64,000 nucleotides of DNA. Origin: Reticulitermes lucifugus (Eukaryota; Arthropoda; Insecta; Blattodea; Rhinotermitidae). Below are positions 26,123 through 38,079 of this stretch, piece by piece. The position numbers and the translations under genes were made by a program. The notes under the pieces were generated by a model that was not told where the DNA came from, did not search any database, and saw only the letters and a list, made by a program, of their open reading frames with translations. The stretch covers positions 60,723-124,722 of the forward strand of contig JAKCWW010000173.1 in the NCBI GenBank assembly GCA_026260175.1, in the 5' to 3' direction. The stretch's first letter is position 1. Each line of letters opens with the position of its first letter.

Positions 26123-28692
26123 AATTTCGTTTTCATCTCAGAAGTTTGTACGAGATACACATTGGTATTAATACTGTTGCGAACATATAGAGTACGAATT
26201 TGTCGGCTTATGGTAGAACTTTTCAGGAAATTCCGTCACTTTGTTTTTAAGTTTATTGTCTGTGGGGAAAAATATACCCGTATAACCGTCTATCTCACTC
26301 TGTCGCACAGCTGTTTCTTGATAAGCCGACAGTCCCTCACCTACTCAAGAATTTTCACGCTTTATACGGAACCTGAATATTATCCACAGCAGCCCGTCTC
26401 TTATCTCTGTTGTGAATCCAGCAAACACATTTACACCTGATTTCTTTGAAGTACGCCTCATTTAGTATGGTACGGTTTCCAAAGTGATCTTTACATATTA
26501 GGTGCTCCGACCAAACTTTTGTTGGCTACACCCAACCCCCTCCATTTCTTATCATAAGGCAACTTCCGTTATAAAATCATAAAAGTACTTTAAGAGTGAT
26601 ATTCGTCAAGCAATTATACTCGTAGAAGCGCCAGTCTTTTCGATATTTATTGTGAATTTACAACAAATGTTTTAAGGTACAAACTTGTTATAGAGTATTG
26701 GTTTCACTTTAAACAACCCGGCAACTTGCCCATAGGGTGTGTCTGTGGTTTTGTTTTTGAATTGTGAGTAAGCAGCAATTTTTTACGAAATGTTGTTAAC
26801 ATATTTAATTTTACAACCGATCTGCTGCTTGTTTATTTTCGCGTTGGGAGCTCGGGACATGAATAATATGTTGTGCCGCCCTCCGCAATGAGCCCACCTT
26901 CGAGGCCAGCTGCTGCCCACGCAGCATATTCCATTCCTCGCCTGGTGTTTCCACAGGATGGACACCAAGTTATCTCATTATGGCAGGTGGAGGGAGTGAG
27001 AAGTCCAGGTGCATGGCGTAGCTCAGAAATGTTAAGGCACGGATTCTTTCATCAGGATGTTAACGGGATGCTCTCCGGCAAAAAATGAAGTAGATGTTAC
27101 AGAAAGGATTACACAATAAATGCACAATAAATTGTTATTAACTTACTGAAATTATTGGAATGTGCAATTGATAGCTCTTGACAAAAATGTTGATGACAGT
27201 TGCTTAGAAATTCATGTGTTTTCCTTAGGTAATTATATGGGGATGAAGGTCTTAGTAGTATACATATTGTGATCGATCGACTGACTGACTGACTGTATAA
27301 ACTCACGTTAACGTAATATCAATATTTCCAGTTACAAACGTGACATTTTTGGCAAATGTGTCTTCGACTTCTATGCTTGGCTTGGCAACGGAGAAGGCTT
27401 TCTGTCGCTAGTTGACCAAATTTCCATGGAGGACATTGCGTAATCCGTATTGGTTAAGATTATTTATAATAAGGAACAAAATGCTCTAAGCGAGAAAGGC
27501 TGAACAAGTGAAACACGGCTTTCACTCAAGAAATTAATAGCCCAAAATACTCTAAATTTAGGGTTCATAAAATTTTCAAACCCGAAGTTTGCTTTCGTCC
27601 AATCATGACGTACAAATGGCCTTGTTTCGCAGCACGAATAACATGACGTTTAGTGGTAAGACAAAGCCTCACTAATGATCGTCTAAACTACCAGTTTTGT
27701 CGAACTTGAGTTTTTAAAATGTTTTTGTTTTCTCATTCCGTAAGGGTTTGCTTGCGTGGAATTAAACCCGGCGTTGGGCTATAGTTGTCTGACGTAATAT
27801 TTTGAAGGTTATGTAATTAAAAGGAGTCCTGGCGGGACTACTATCAGGCAATTAGGAATGTGAGAGAGGATAATATTAAAATCTGTGTTGAGTGAATAGG
27901 ATGTGAAGTTGCGAACTGAAATCAAGTGATTCAGATTATAGTTATAGCGCGTGATACTGTGGGAACGATGATGAACCGTAACGTTCCATAAGCCGTAGAA
28001 TTTATTCAGCAGTCCAGCACCTATAGTAGCATTTGGCAGTAGATACTAAGGAATCCGACAGATAATTTTAGTCTGGATAGCCGGTATTTGAACCCAAAGT
28101 CTCCCGAAGACGAGGCGGTAGATGGCAACATTCCGGTCGTCTTCGGAAGCTTTGGTGCTGTTCTGGTCTGCCTCGTCGTGACGAAACCAGGTAACAGTTA
28201 ACAATAAAACTGGACGCCAGAACAAGTGCCTTAAAAGCCGTCACTTTTAAACTGAAGTCGTCGTTCAGCGAACACAGATGCGCGTAATTGCGACACTTGA
28301 GCGAACTGTCGGGCTGTGTAAACATTGTTTACCAGTTACGCACTATTGATTACTGACATCTCTTCACCAGATGGTTATGACAGGTAAAATTATGGTTTTA
28401 AAGTGATCGCCTAATACACTTCCCATAATTAACCAAACTAGGAAGCTCCACTTCCCATGTATTTATTCCATTTTCAGAATTAAAAGTATTGTGTATGTTT
28501 TTCTTATTTATCGCGTGGTGCTACACGCCCAGACCACCTTTTACCCCTTGAGATGAACAGTGTAATAGAGTTAATTTGAATATGTCCTTGGGATGGAGGA
28601 TATCTCAATGCTCTGTCGTAGCAGTTTATCATCATCATCTGGAACCCTCAGCGTTTACGCATTTACGCATTTCGTCGAAATTATTTACGTGA
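26123..28692. other. No gene recognised; GC-richer patch at 26870-27060
   Basis: The patch around 26870-27060 stands out by composition and has open frames on both strands but no domain. A short GACT repeat lies near 27283-27294. On the minus strand near 28080-28110 GGGTTCAAATAC looks like a B box, without a supporting A box. Confidence 0.35.
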
Positions 28693-28714
28693 ATGGCTCA
28701 TTTGGTTCCCCATA

Positions 28715-28900
28715 AGGTGAAGGTGAAATTCTCCCAGTGCACGCCTTGGTGGCTCATGGGGGAGCAGAGGTATAAATGCACTCATTCGTCATCTCGGTGC
28801 TTCAATGAAAGTGACTCTTCAGCTTCTCACTCTGTTGACTTTACCCGCGGGGAAAGAGCCCCAAGTTTTCATTCAGTGGGGTTTGTCAGTGAAAATTCTA
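28715..28900 (+). mobile_element. Dispersed repeat family D, copy 2
   Basis: It starts AAGGTGAAGGTGAAATTCTC, includes GGGGGAGCAGAGGTATAAAT, and ends with TTTACCCGCGGGGAAAGAGC followed by CCC. That last block is nearly identical to family D copy 1 at 14836-15030. The open frame at 28693-28923 lies entirely within it and is not a gene. Confidence 0.6.
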
Positions 28901-29154
28901 AGCATTTGTCTGTATGTCTGTAACAAAGACGTAACCCGTGCCGTAATGTCACAAGCATAAATTAAAATTAACAATCTTACTTGTTTACAAAGTCACCTTC
29001 TACATTGACAGATGTAGGACATGGAAAACGTGAGCTCGTATATTAAGCACTTGCTGTGAAGAGTCACCGCTTTCGTTTTTATAGTAACGCTAGAAGGTTT
29101 TAGAACGAAGAGGAGTGCATCCAGGTAAGCGCAATGTGAGGTTCTCACAGCACG

Positions 29155-29330
29155 CTGTAGATTCCAGTCTTCAGGGATGTGACACTGGGTTGCTGGGTAA
29201 GTAGTTTTCGATATCTTCAGGGTCACGCAGTCCAAAAAGATGTGATCTAGTCTTGGACAGCTTGACCCTGAAGAAGAAGGTAATGCGACTCTTCGACCCG
29301 CGGCAACGACACAGCATCACGTGCCTTAAG
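29155..29330. mobile_element. Diverged palindromic GAAACGTCGG-family copy
   Basis: The left half has TCTTCAGGGATGTGACACTG followed by GGTAAGTAGTTTTCGATATC and TTCAGGGT. The right half has GACCCTGAAGAAGAAGGTAA and CTTCGACCCGCGG. The order matches the copies at 6367 and 20992, but the module core GAAAC has decayed to GACCC. Confidence 0.5.
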
Positions 29331-31250
29331 ACTGGGATCGTCGTATCCAAGTACGCTGAACAGACAATTGTGATAGAGTAAGAGGCTTTACCCTCTTTAG
29401 GAGTTACATTTGTGAATGAGGAAGTTGGCGTAACATTATTGTTGGTGTTATCAGCATCAGCAGGTTTATCGAGGATGTCGTCAGAGTGTTTGGAAGTGAT
29501 TTCTGTAAAGTTCCGGTACTGCTGAAGTTGTTGTAATTACTGGTTATCACTTTCACCTCTGACTTCTAGATAATTTCCGTGTCTTGTCATAAGCGCCTTG
29601 TACTCCGTCGCCTTCCTTCGTTACCCGCACATCTGTCTAGTAGTATGGAAACATCTGCTGGCGGATGTTTCCGCTTTCCTTCCCGCGCTATGATGTCACT
29701 CTTGCTGCATCCGCCTGTACTTCTGGTAAAGTCTTTGCTATCGACTAATGGAGATTCTTCTTTTGCCCTTCTTTATAGTTTTTGTGTTTTCCCCCAGTGC
29801 GTTAACATAGACTGCTATAGTTATGTAAACTATAATTAACGTAAATTCCGTCCGTAATTCATTCGAAACTAATCTTGAGTTCCCTGCGCCTCTAGTACCT
29901 TGTTCACCCGTGTCATTATATAATTCACAGAACCAAAATTTATAACGGTCTTTGAAACCATTCTTTTGCCATGTTAATTCCGTTTGTAATTGTCAGTGAC
30001 ACGCAGCAGCCCATATGGTCTGCATTTAGTCTAATTTTGTTTGTTTATTTTGTACGCGTGTTGCGGTTTTAGTGTATTCTTTACAGACTTGTAAATTCTG
30101 CATCATTTTAATTGCGTTGGAATTATGTTACGTGTGAACTCAACACGGCTGGAGAAAGTGTGATGACGTGGCATGCAGATATGCTGCAAATATCAGTGTA
30201 CATATCAAATTACTGGATGCACCATATTTTCCCAAATTGAAGTCAGTTATTTCGTTTTTATGCCATGTATATTCAGTCGTCATTACATTAATACATGAAT
30301 CTCCTGTCTCTCTCCCTCTCTAGGTAGAACAAAATTAGTTCATTTATATACGAGCTCGTCCAATAATTGGAATCGACTGGAGAATTTATTTCGAAAGCTG
30401 TTTTGATAATGTATTGTCTGCTTCGGATCAGTCATCATCATTATAATCTTAGTCACTTGGAGGTAGTTGTGAACCGAATTTGATTTGGTACATTTTGCAA
30501 GAATCCTATACTATTACGGTAACGTTTGTTTGCTAAGTCATGATATACTCATCTACTGAATGGAACTAAAATTGTAATGTCGTGGAGCAATCTTGCACAG
30601 TTATTTAAACACCTACTGTAAGCTGAAATTGGTAAGACGTTGCATGCATATATTGAGGTCTACCATCAAGAGCTTCGGGAAGGTTAAGATACGTTTGTGG
30701 TGTGGAAGTTTAAACATCACAGTTAAATAAAACAGCAACAGTTAAATATACTCGGCAGTCCTTACGCTGGTAAGGGCGAACATGATGAATCACATTGTTG
30801 TGAGATTGTGATATAAAGAAACACACTATATTCCTACGGAAATACTTGTATTTTGGCTTGCCTCTTATCAACCAAAGTACATACATAAATGGAACATGTT
30901 TTTACATAGACCAGCATCTGGATACGTTTGTGAGCCATTGCGACTATTCCTCCCTTCTCACACGCTATTTCTCTGAGATCCGTCTTGACTGCATGCTCTT
31001 GTTCATATCAAGTGTGGGTGCTTGTTAAAATTCGGCATGAATTTCTTTGCTTCTCGTCTGGGCTATAAGGGCAGTTCATCGTAAATTCTACGTGTACTCT
31101 GTCCTAACAATACTAGGTGGCCTGCATAAACTACGAAGTATCTCGTTGTTTGACATTTCAGATTACACTTTTTTTTAGTGAAGGGCCCCACAGCAGATGC
31201 TACGGACGCACCGCAACCTTAAGGCTTATTATTGTGCAACCCCGTGATGA
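29331..31250. other. No gene recognised
   Basis: AT-rich sequence. Frames of 60-86 codons show no domain. Confidence 0.4.
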
Positions 31251-31254
31251 AGAC

Positions 31255-31445
31255 TGTTTTTTTTTCGTTTTTCCGAGTAATGGAGCACCGGTGAAATGAA
31301 ATTAACAGGAGAAAACCGAAGTACTCGGAAAAAAAACTGTCTCAGTGCTACGTTGACCACCACAAATCCCACATGGACTGACCCGGGCCTTCGCGGTGAG
31401 AGGCCGGCGACTAACCGCTTGAGCCATGGCACGGTCAGATTAAAC
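31255..31445 (-). mobile_element. tRNA-derived SINE, minus strand
   Basis: On the minus strand an A-box-like CATGGCTCAAGCGGTTAG (31411-31428) opens the element. A degenerate B box (CCCGGGTCAGTCC) follows at 31375-31388. Next comes a body with ATGTGGGATTTGTGGTGGTC, GCACTGAGACAG, a T run, CCGAGTACTTCGG and a second pyrimidine-rich end. The body resembles SINEs I recall from cockroach DNA. The 72-codon frame at 31229-31447 lies in it. The B box is damaged, so it is probably not transcribed from its own promoter. Confidence 0.6.
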
Positions 31446-31455
31446 ACTTATGGTA

Positions 31456-32470
31456 GGATTGTTTCAGTCATATGTTTCTGGTACAACAAGTTTGTTTTAA
31501 AAGAAAATTGCAAGGTGAAATTCAAAAACCCCTAAATGCAAGATGCCAGGAGCGACTAGTTTGACGTCCCTATACGTTTATTAACTATGTTACATGTACT
31601 CAAAGAATGAAAGTTTTCTCCCAAAATCTCATGGAGAATCAGTATAATTAGAGCAAACTGTTGAACAGCTACTTGATGTGTTCTGACGTTGCTACTGTGC
31701 CTTAGACAACACTTTATGTATCTACGCACCTGAACAATTAAATTCTGATGAGACACGAAAGCAAAGTAAAAGCTGCCAGTAAGAGGCAATTATAGGCGAT
31801 AAAATTTACGAGAATGGGAGTCGTTAAGAGACGTTTGTGAGAGTCGCTGAGTTGTGGCAGTGAAATATTAATGCCCGTTCTTAGCGCCTTGGATGAAGCA
31901 CAACGCAAATTAGTGGATGTTCGGTAAAAAATAAAAGTGGCACGCAAATGTTATATCAAATTTATTTTACGGGTACCAACAAAATATGAAGCGCGTATGC
32001 GGCGCGGTAGATTTGAGATTATTACTTAAATGTATAATAAGAATATTTCAAATTTGTGTGTCTATTTCTTGAAGAAATACGTTACCAAGAATTCTTCGCT
32101 GGTGGCACGGAACGAATACACTAAATCGGCTGTCTAAATGAGCTCCGTTATTCCCTGAAAAATTTACACCTATACGAATTCCCGCATTTTACGAAACCTG
32201 AAGTTTCATCACCGTTTACACAAAATTCTGCCAGTACATTTTCTTGACCTTAATCCAGCCACAACTCCACACGCCGTTTCTCTCCGATTTTAATATTATA
32301 CTTGTTGTCTTTGCCTCTCTCTCTCTGTCCAAAATTGGATTTTATGATGAGATTTTAGTCCAGAATACTTTATGCACGTCTAATGTTCTACGTACTTGCC
32401 CTCTTATTTCACTGTCTATAATTAATTACCATAGAACAGTAGGTCATTTTCTTCATTTGCATCTGTTCTT
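31456..32470. other. No gene recognised
   Basis: No repeat or gene could be supported in this interval. Confidence 0.4.
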
Positions 32471-32474
32471 TCTT

Positions 32475-32540
32475 CTCAGACATCTTCCTTCTTTGTTACT
32501 CACATTGCTCAGACATCTTCCTTCTTTGTTACTCACATTG
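32475..32540. repeat. Tandem duplication of a 33-bp unit
   Basis: CTCAGACATCTTCCTTCTTT plus 13 more bases is repeated exactly from 32508. The unit is 11 codons, so the surrounding 125-codon frame (32244-32621) stays open through it. No protein family is recognised. Confidence 0.9.
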
Positions 32541-32958
32541 TGCATTGCGGGGCCTTGTTCACGTTTCGTGTTTGTGTGTAACGCTCGTACTTTGGTACTA
32601 TTTTCCATCTCAGAAAATTAAGACAATGCAGGAACAATTTTTCTGGACAGTGTGATGTTTGACATGACCGCGACAGATACGAAATTAGGGTGACAATCTG
32701 CAGCTAACATAGCTTCCCAGATACTATTGTCGGCAGTGGTTTAGTTAATTTTAGCCATCTGGAGGCATGGGAAATATTTTGACATAAACAGTAACTGAAT
32801 ACGACATTTTGCACGGGCAGCTTTTTCCCCCTGCAGTTCAAAGTTGGTATTGTTATGAACAGCATGTAGTTGTCGAATTCAACGTGCCAGTGTGTTTGTG
32901 GGACTGAGTCTGATTATGAAAGTGAATATATTGATAATTATATTAATATATTTGGCAG
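32541..32958. other. No gene recognised
   Basis: AT-rich sequence upstream of the SINE; nothing supportable. Confidence 0.4.
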
Positions 32959-32973
32959 TATATAAGCCTGTGT

Positions 32974-33229
32974 GCCGATCCCAGCGGCCACGCGGTCTAT
33001 GGCTTGGGTCTGCGGCCGCTCGCTTGCTGGGATTGTGGGTTCGAATCCCGCCGGCAGCATGGATGTATGTCTCTTGTGAGTGTTGTCAGCTAGAGATATC
33101 TGCGTCGGGCCGATCACTCATCTAGAGGAGTACTACCGAGTTTTGTTTGTCTAAGTGTGAGCGTGAAGCCTCGATAATGAGGAGGCCCTGGCCCACTAGG
33201 GGCTGTTAAGCAATATATATATATATATA
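32974..33229 (+). mobile_element. tRNA-derived SINE with (TA)n tail and target-site duplication
   Basis: The head holds an A-box-like CGGCCACGCGGTCTAT (32985-33000) and an exact B box GGTTCGAATCC (33038-33048). A and B lie about 53 bp apart, which fits a tRNA with a long variable arm, such as the Ser or Leu class. A tRNA-unrelated body follows, ending GGCCCACTAGGGGCTGTTAA, and then a TA repeat tail. The flanks TATATAAGCCTGTGT (32959-32973) and TATATAAGCCTATGT (33230-33244) form a 15-bp target-site duplication with one mismatch. This is the most complete SINE insertion in the window. The reading frame 32892-33125 crosses it and is not a gene. Confidence 0.8.
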
Positions 33230-33235
33230 TATATA
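33213..33235. repeat. (TA)n microsatellite at the SINE tail
   Basis: About eleven AT units directly follow the SINE body and merge into the downstream target-site copy. Confidence 0.9.
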
Positions 33236-33244
33236 AGCCTATGT

Positions 33245-34948
33245 AAGATCTATTTACTCATTGGTTCTGACACTTTGGATTATTTCCATGTACTGATTAT
33301 AATGTATTTTATTGAATGTTGCCCTTAATTTATTGAATATGCAGAAGATTGTATTTTAAATCCACAACCATATTCCTCATCTATATCCAGGATATAACAG
33401 AATGGAGTCTGCTATCGCTTTATAGCTATATCCCAGTTTAAACAGTACTTGTGGTCTTAAAAATGAGAAATATTTCTACATTGTATCTTAAAAATATTGA
33501 ACGCTTTCGTGAGTGGACGTTTTTGAGCGAAGGCTTGCAATTAGTGACTTTCACTTAGTGTTATTAATTAATTTATTTATTTATGTGTTTATAAATACTT
33601 TTAAACTGGTTGTTTAGCGCCCGGCTAATCGAAATTAAATGTTTCGTCTTTTATCCGTATTTATTCGCTCTTAGCAAACACTGATGGAATATATTTAAAT
33701 ACGCACAGACCATTTATCTCTTTTTTCTCTTCCAATTAAATCTAACTCCTTAGATCAGCTAAGTGTCATCTGGTTACTGAAGAAATTATCCACCTCTTAA
33801 CAATAACCGGAAATTCATTATCGTATTCTCAACACCACGCCATTGGTACCTGTTCTGAACCAGGTCAGTCAAGCCCCCACACTATTCTTGTTACATTTAT
33901 TTTAATATTAACCTTTCATCTACGCTTCTGTTTTGACACCGATCACTTTGCTTTAGATTTTAAAGCAAAATTTCGTACTCGTTTCTCGTCTTTACCATAC
34001 GATGTACGCGGTTCCTTTTATTTCTCCTTGAATTGATCACTTTGTGAATGTTTTATGTGGAACAGAAATAATGTGAAGCTCCTATTTATGCATGTCATCT
34101 TAGGGTGTATCGACGCTACACAAACGTCAGCCGTTATTATTTGTTGGTGAAAGAATCATATCGAAAGAACAAGCTATCGAAAGTCGTTATTTGTTTTCTG
34201 AAATTTTGGCTTTAAATGCTCTAGAAAAATTAAGATCCTCTAATGTCTATACATAGTCTTGATAACGGTAGTTTCAGTGGATTCTGCTTTATCGGCCGCA
34301 TTATGCGTACAACACGTAAGACCACAGTAGCTGGGCATTCCTTGGGGCAGCATCACTGCTTCATAGTTAGGCTCGTAAACACTGTAGCCATGGAAACCAC
34401 ATTCATTAACCGACAGTGACTATGAAGCAAGTCTTGGATTATCTGGAGCTATTAGCACGGTCCGTGTGATTATGACGGGACACAGCAATAGCTGGAAGCA
34501 AACCACAGTCTCTAATGTTATGAATTCCTGACAGTAAAATGTCTTAAGCATACAGACTACGTAAAGGATACCGGCGCAAAGAATTCCTTTAAAATAGTTG
34601 CTGCATTGAACATAAGAATGCAGTAATACCTAACTGTATGCTTTAAATAAGATGCCTGCTGTAAATTTGTGCATGAAATCTCTTTATGTTTTGCACAGTC
34701 TAGCGGAGGCCTTATCGGACCATGCTGTACAGAAGTGTGATATGCCAAGATTACCTCCACACCAACGTATATTTTCCTCTGAATGGTTTAAAGCAGTTTG
34801 AACCGACTGCTTATTACGTGGTGAATTCGACCGGATTTCCCTTACGCAGAATAACATCCCTTAGCGGACACACGCCTACACGCACAGCTCATCCCAACGA
34901 CAAACGCGAGCCTTAAGGTGGTATACATCCTCGTGGTGTTATTAAATA
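33245..34948. other. No gene recognised; weak inverted repeat near 34300-34500
   Basis: Short inverted phrases (CTGCTTCATAGT near 34360 and GACTATGAAGCA near 34420) hint at a decayed inverted-repeat element; support is weak. Confidence 0.35.
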
Positions 34949-35498
34949 CAATTGAATATTGCAGTCAGTCAATAGAAAATTATATTCAGGAAGAATAAAT
35001 GCGACATGTTTCGGCTAAAAATGATTAGCCAACATCAAGCCTAATTACAATTATACAAGGTAAGGTATACTGTACAAATGTATTTCATATTTGAGATCTC
35101 AGTCTTTACAAGCTAAAGTACACGTATATTGTAAAAGACAAGAATTGTCTGAAATGTATAATTTAAGTTTATAAAATTTTGAAAAATAATAAATAGAAAA
35201 TATGACGTGGCTTCCAAGAATTCTGTTGTCTACGTCATGTTATTCTGTTTCTTATCTCTAACGTTTTTTAAACTTCAAGTTAAATATTTCAGGCATATTT
35301 TATTTTCTACACAGAACGTGTATTATATCTGTGAAGGTCTCACACCTGAAATACATTTGTAAAATGTACCTTGTAAAGTATACTCCCTTCTGTATTCTTG
35401 TAAAAGACCTGATGATGGCTAATCATTTTTGACCGAAACATGTAACCTTTATTCTTCCTGAGTATAATGTTTTGTTGACTGATTGCAATATTCATTTG
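34949..35498. mobile_element. Long-inverted-repeat element (~550 bp), MITE-like
   Basis: The ends are TGAATATTGCAGTCAGTCA (34953-34971) and its inverted partner (35476-35494). Complementarity continues inward for about 150 bp on each side, through the GAAACATGT module and an ACAAATGTATTTCA block, leaving a loop of roughly 190 bp (35126-35317). Both arms carry the module: minus strand at 35003-35036, with a perfect 6-bp stem GGCTAA/TTAGCC, and plus strand at 35409-35443, with CTGATGA-T-GGCTAA...TTGACC-GAAAC. No open frame resembles a transposase. Confidence 0.75.
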
Positions 35499-36445
35499 AC
35501 AAATGCGAGGCAAACTTAAGTTAAAGGATGTATTACGGTGAAATACGCCGTTCTCCACCCGCTTTATTTGTTGCCTGTCATACTTTAACGGTCATTTGTA
35601 GCAGAATAAGCCTACTGTTAGCGGAGATAATCTCATTACATTGGGCCTGCTACAAAGGGTAATGGATTATTCTTGAATGTATTGCGTTAATTCACCGTAC
35701 TGAAAAGTGTTTAAATGCCCACCGGCATTTCAATTTTATGACGTATAGGATTAACTGTACACGAAACCCCTCTTTTTAAAATTAGAAATTAAAATTTTAG
35801 TTCAGATTTATATAGATGATGGTTTATGTTTATCTGATTCGAACCGACTTCAAATACACGCGACAGTTTTTAGTGTAGAAACCACACTTAATCAACGTCC
35901 TTTCAGCAAGTGGATGAAACATGGGGAAAATCGGGCAGACACGACCACTCTTATACGCGTTTTCTTCGTGTGCTTTGTGTAAAGAAGGCTCTTTGACGTA
36001 ACGAATTGTAACAAGTTAGGAGATGTATGCGTAGCGTAACAATGCTGGTGCATTGATTCCCTTATCTTGAATTGTCTCGAAACCAAGACTTTACGAAAAG
36101 TGTATTGACATAAAATGTTATTTTCATTTCTCTAACAACTTTCACTCGATAGACTTTTAAGTGCGATAAAAGCAGCACAGTTACGTTCTACATTGGTGCG
36201 GAAACACTTGTAGGTATTCGTGTAAAATGTTTGTTATTGCTATCTGATTTTAACCAAAATTGCAGTGTGTCGAGAAGTTTAGTCAGCCTCGTTAATATTA
36301 GATTTCATGAAAGTATGTTCAGCGGTTCTCAAGTTGTTACACGCAGACAGAACGAAACTCGCACGTACATTATTGAAACTTCCGTCGGGAATGCACTAAG
36401 AATTGTTTTCCGTCCCCAAAACATGGAAGAAATTTGTCAATGACA
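35499..36445. other. No gene recognised
   Basis: No feature can be supported. Confidence 0.4.
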
Positions 36446-36545
36446 TAATGTCAAGGATTCGAATCCCGCTCGAGGCGTAGATGAGTGACTGCCTTTTTTG
36501 CATCTTTCCCTGTGTAAGCAGAAGCCTTGCTTATCAACGTAATTT
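36446..36545 (+). mobile_element. Possible SINE fragment
   Basis: GGATTCGAATCCCGCTCGAG near 36456 resembles a pol III B box and the base following it in SINEs. The A box is not visible. It directly precedes the 32-bp tandem array. Confidence 0.35.
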
Positions 36546-36562
36546 TATTACGTGTCTGAAAT

Positions 36563-36754
36563 GTCATTCCCACCCTTACTGAAAGAAGCCAGATGTCATT
36601 CCCACCCTTATTGGAAGAGGCCAGATGTCATTCCCACCCTTATTGGAAGAGGCCAGATGTCATTCCCACCCTTACTGGAAGAGGCCAGATATCATTCCCA
36701 CCCTTACTGGAAAAGGCCATATGTCATTCCCACCCTTACTGGAAGAGGTCAGAT
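36563..36754. repeat. Tandem repeat: six copies of a 32-bp unit
   Basis: The unit starts at 36563, 36595, 36627, 36659, 36691 and 36723, exactly 32 bp apart, and reads GTCATTCCCACCCTTACTGG plus AAGAGGCCAGAT. Copies differ at a few sites (C/T in TTACTGG, G/A at the fifth start, an A in copies 1 and 5). Because 32 is not a multiple of 3, each three-unit cycle reads through all phases, which yields two overlapping open frames. Confidence 0.95.
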
Positions 36755-37560
36755 GTACCAATCCGTGGATAAATAGGAAGAGGCGGAGGACGACGAAAGA
36801 CATAGACTGGAAAACTTAATTTTGATACTGCAGTCTTAAATAAACTGCACTCTTATGAATTAACCTTCAGAATATTGAAATTTTTATAGAACGAAGGCTT
36901 AGAAAATGGTAACAGGCTTTGGGAAAATAAGCTGTATTTGTGTATGCCTGTCGCTTCTGATACACACAATGAATTCACAATGGGGATTCCATGCCTGCGC
37001 GTCTTACGCAATGTCATATTTTGTCGAAATTTGTTGGTGGCCCCGGCTTAAAATTTCTAACCCCTGATCGGCTATTCTGATTGAAGTTATGTTTTTCGTC
37101 AGTACGTCCGTGCAAATAACAAGATAGTGCCTTAAATTAGGCCGCGGCAGCTTCTATATCTTTTCTAGTTTACTCTTCGTGTATTATCCAGTCATTCGAC
37201 GCTACGTAAGCTGAGCTACCGATAGCGCCGTCAGATAAATCATAACGAAGTAAGTAAATACTTTGTCCACATAGGAGCCGTAGTGCAGCGTGTAGATGCG
37301 GTGCTGAAAAGTATCCGTCAGGAGTTTATGATTAGTTATTGTGTTTTAACGAAGTTACGTGTTTTGTAAACTGAAACCTAACTTCCTGGGGATTTACACA
37401 TTTTGACACCTTTGTGGGAAAAAAACATAACTGTCTGTTGCAGCTGACAGAGACTTTAATTGATTTTGTCATCGGCATGTTGCGAACGCGAAGTGAACAG
37501 TGGTGCTGTGAAATGGCAGCAGTGTTGGTTCTTGTGTACGCTCTGACAATTCGACGTTGC
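36755..37560. other. No gene recognised
   Basis: No feature can be supported. Confidence 0.4.
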
Positions 37561-37574
37561 GACATTGCGATGAG

Positions 37575-38075
37575 TGAAGAGTGAAGGAGGAGAACAGGCG
37601 AAAACAAACAGCTGCGTTAGAATCCGGAGGTGAAGGAAAACAAGGAGAAAGAATGCCGCAAGAAGTGCAACAATGCAGAGAGGAAAAGAACAAGAGAATT
37701 GGGAAAAATTGAGGAATAGAAGGAAGTTATGAGTATAATAAAAATAAGGAGAAAGGAAACAGTGAATATTTAAGAAGTAGAACAGGAAATATTATGAAGA
37801 GGTCATTTATTAATAGGTAAATTTTCGTTGTGGGAAGAAAAATAGAGAGTGCTGTGGGATAGAGGAGAAGAAATAATATGAAGAGAGTAGAAGTTAAAGT
37901 GTGAGGAAGGAAAGAAGAAGAAATGCAATAAGAGAGGAAGGAGAAGGATAAATAATAGAACATGAGAAGGATTATTAGGAAGAACGGGAACAGTAATAGT
38001 GAGAGGACTGGGACAATGGCGAAGATGAAGAAGCAGAAGAAGGAGAAACGAAGAAGATTTATGAGAAATAGGAGT
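37575..38075 (+). repeat. Long purine-rich tract (~500 bp)
   Basis: Almost all bases on the plus strand are A or G, with irregular GAAGA and GGAGAA phrases. The minus strand therefore has long Leu/Phe/Ser/Pro-rich frames (37727-38206 with 159 codons and 37803-38102 with 99), which I reject as genes. Similar but shorter tracts lie at 7424-7556, 42208-42345 and 55717-55895. Confidence 0.8.
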
Positions 38076-38079
38076 ACTG

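Noticed and set aside
26873-27088. GC-richer open frame as a possible exon
   Set aside because: Open on both strands, no domain, no convincing splice context; composition alone is not enough.
32244-32621. 125-codon plus-strand frame with Leu-rich repeats
   Set aside because: The repeated peptide is a 33-bp DNA duplication; nothing else suggests a gene.
32974-33058. Functional tRNA gene
   Set aside because: The tRNA-like head continues into a SINE body with a tail and target-site duplication.
35409-35443. Canonical hammerhead ribozyme
   Set aside because: The CTGATGA and GAAAC parts and a hairpin are present, but an extra T follows CTGATGA and no stem I/stem III pair with a cleavage site could be placed; reported only as a hammerhead-like module.
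36563-36754. CRISPR-like array
   Set aside because: The 32-bp units are directly abutting with no unique spacers, and the context is a eukaryotic genome.
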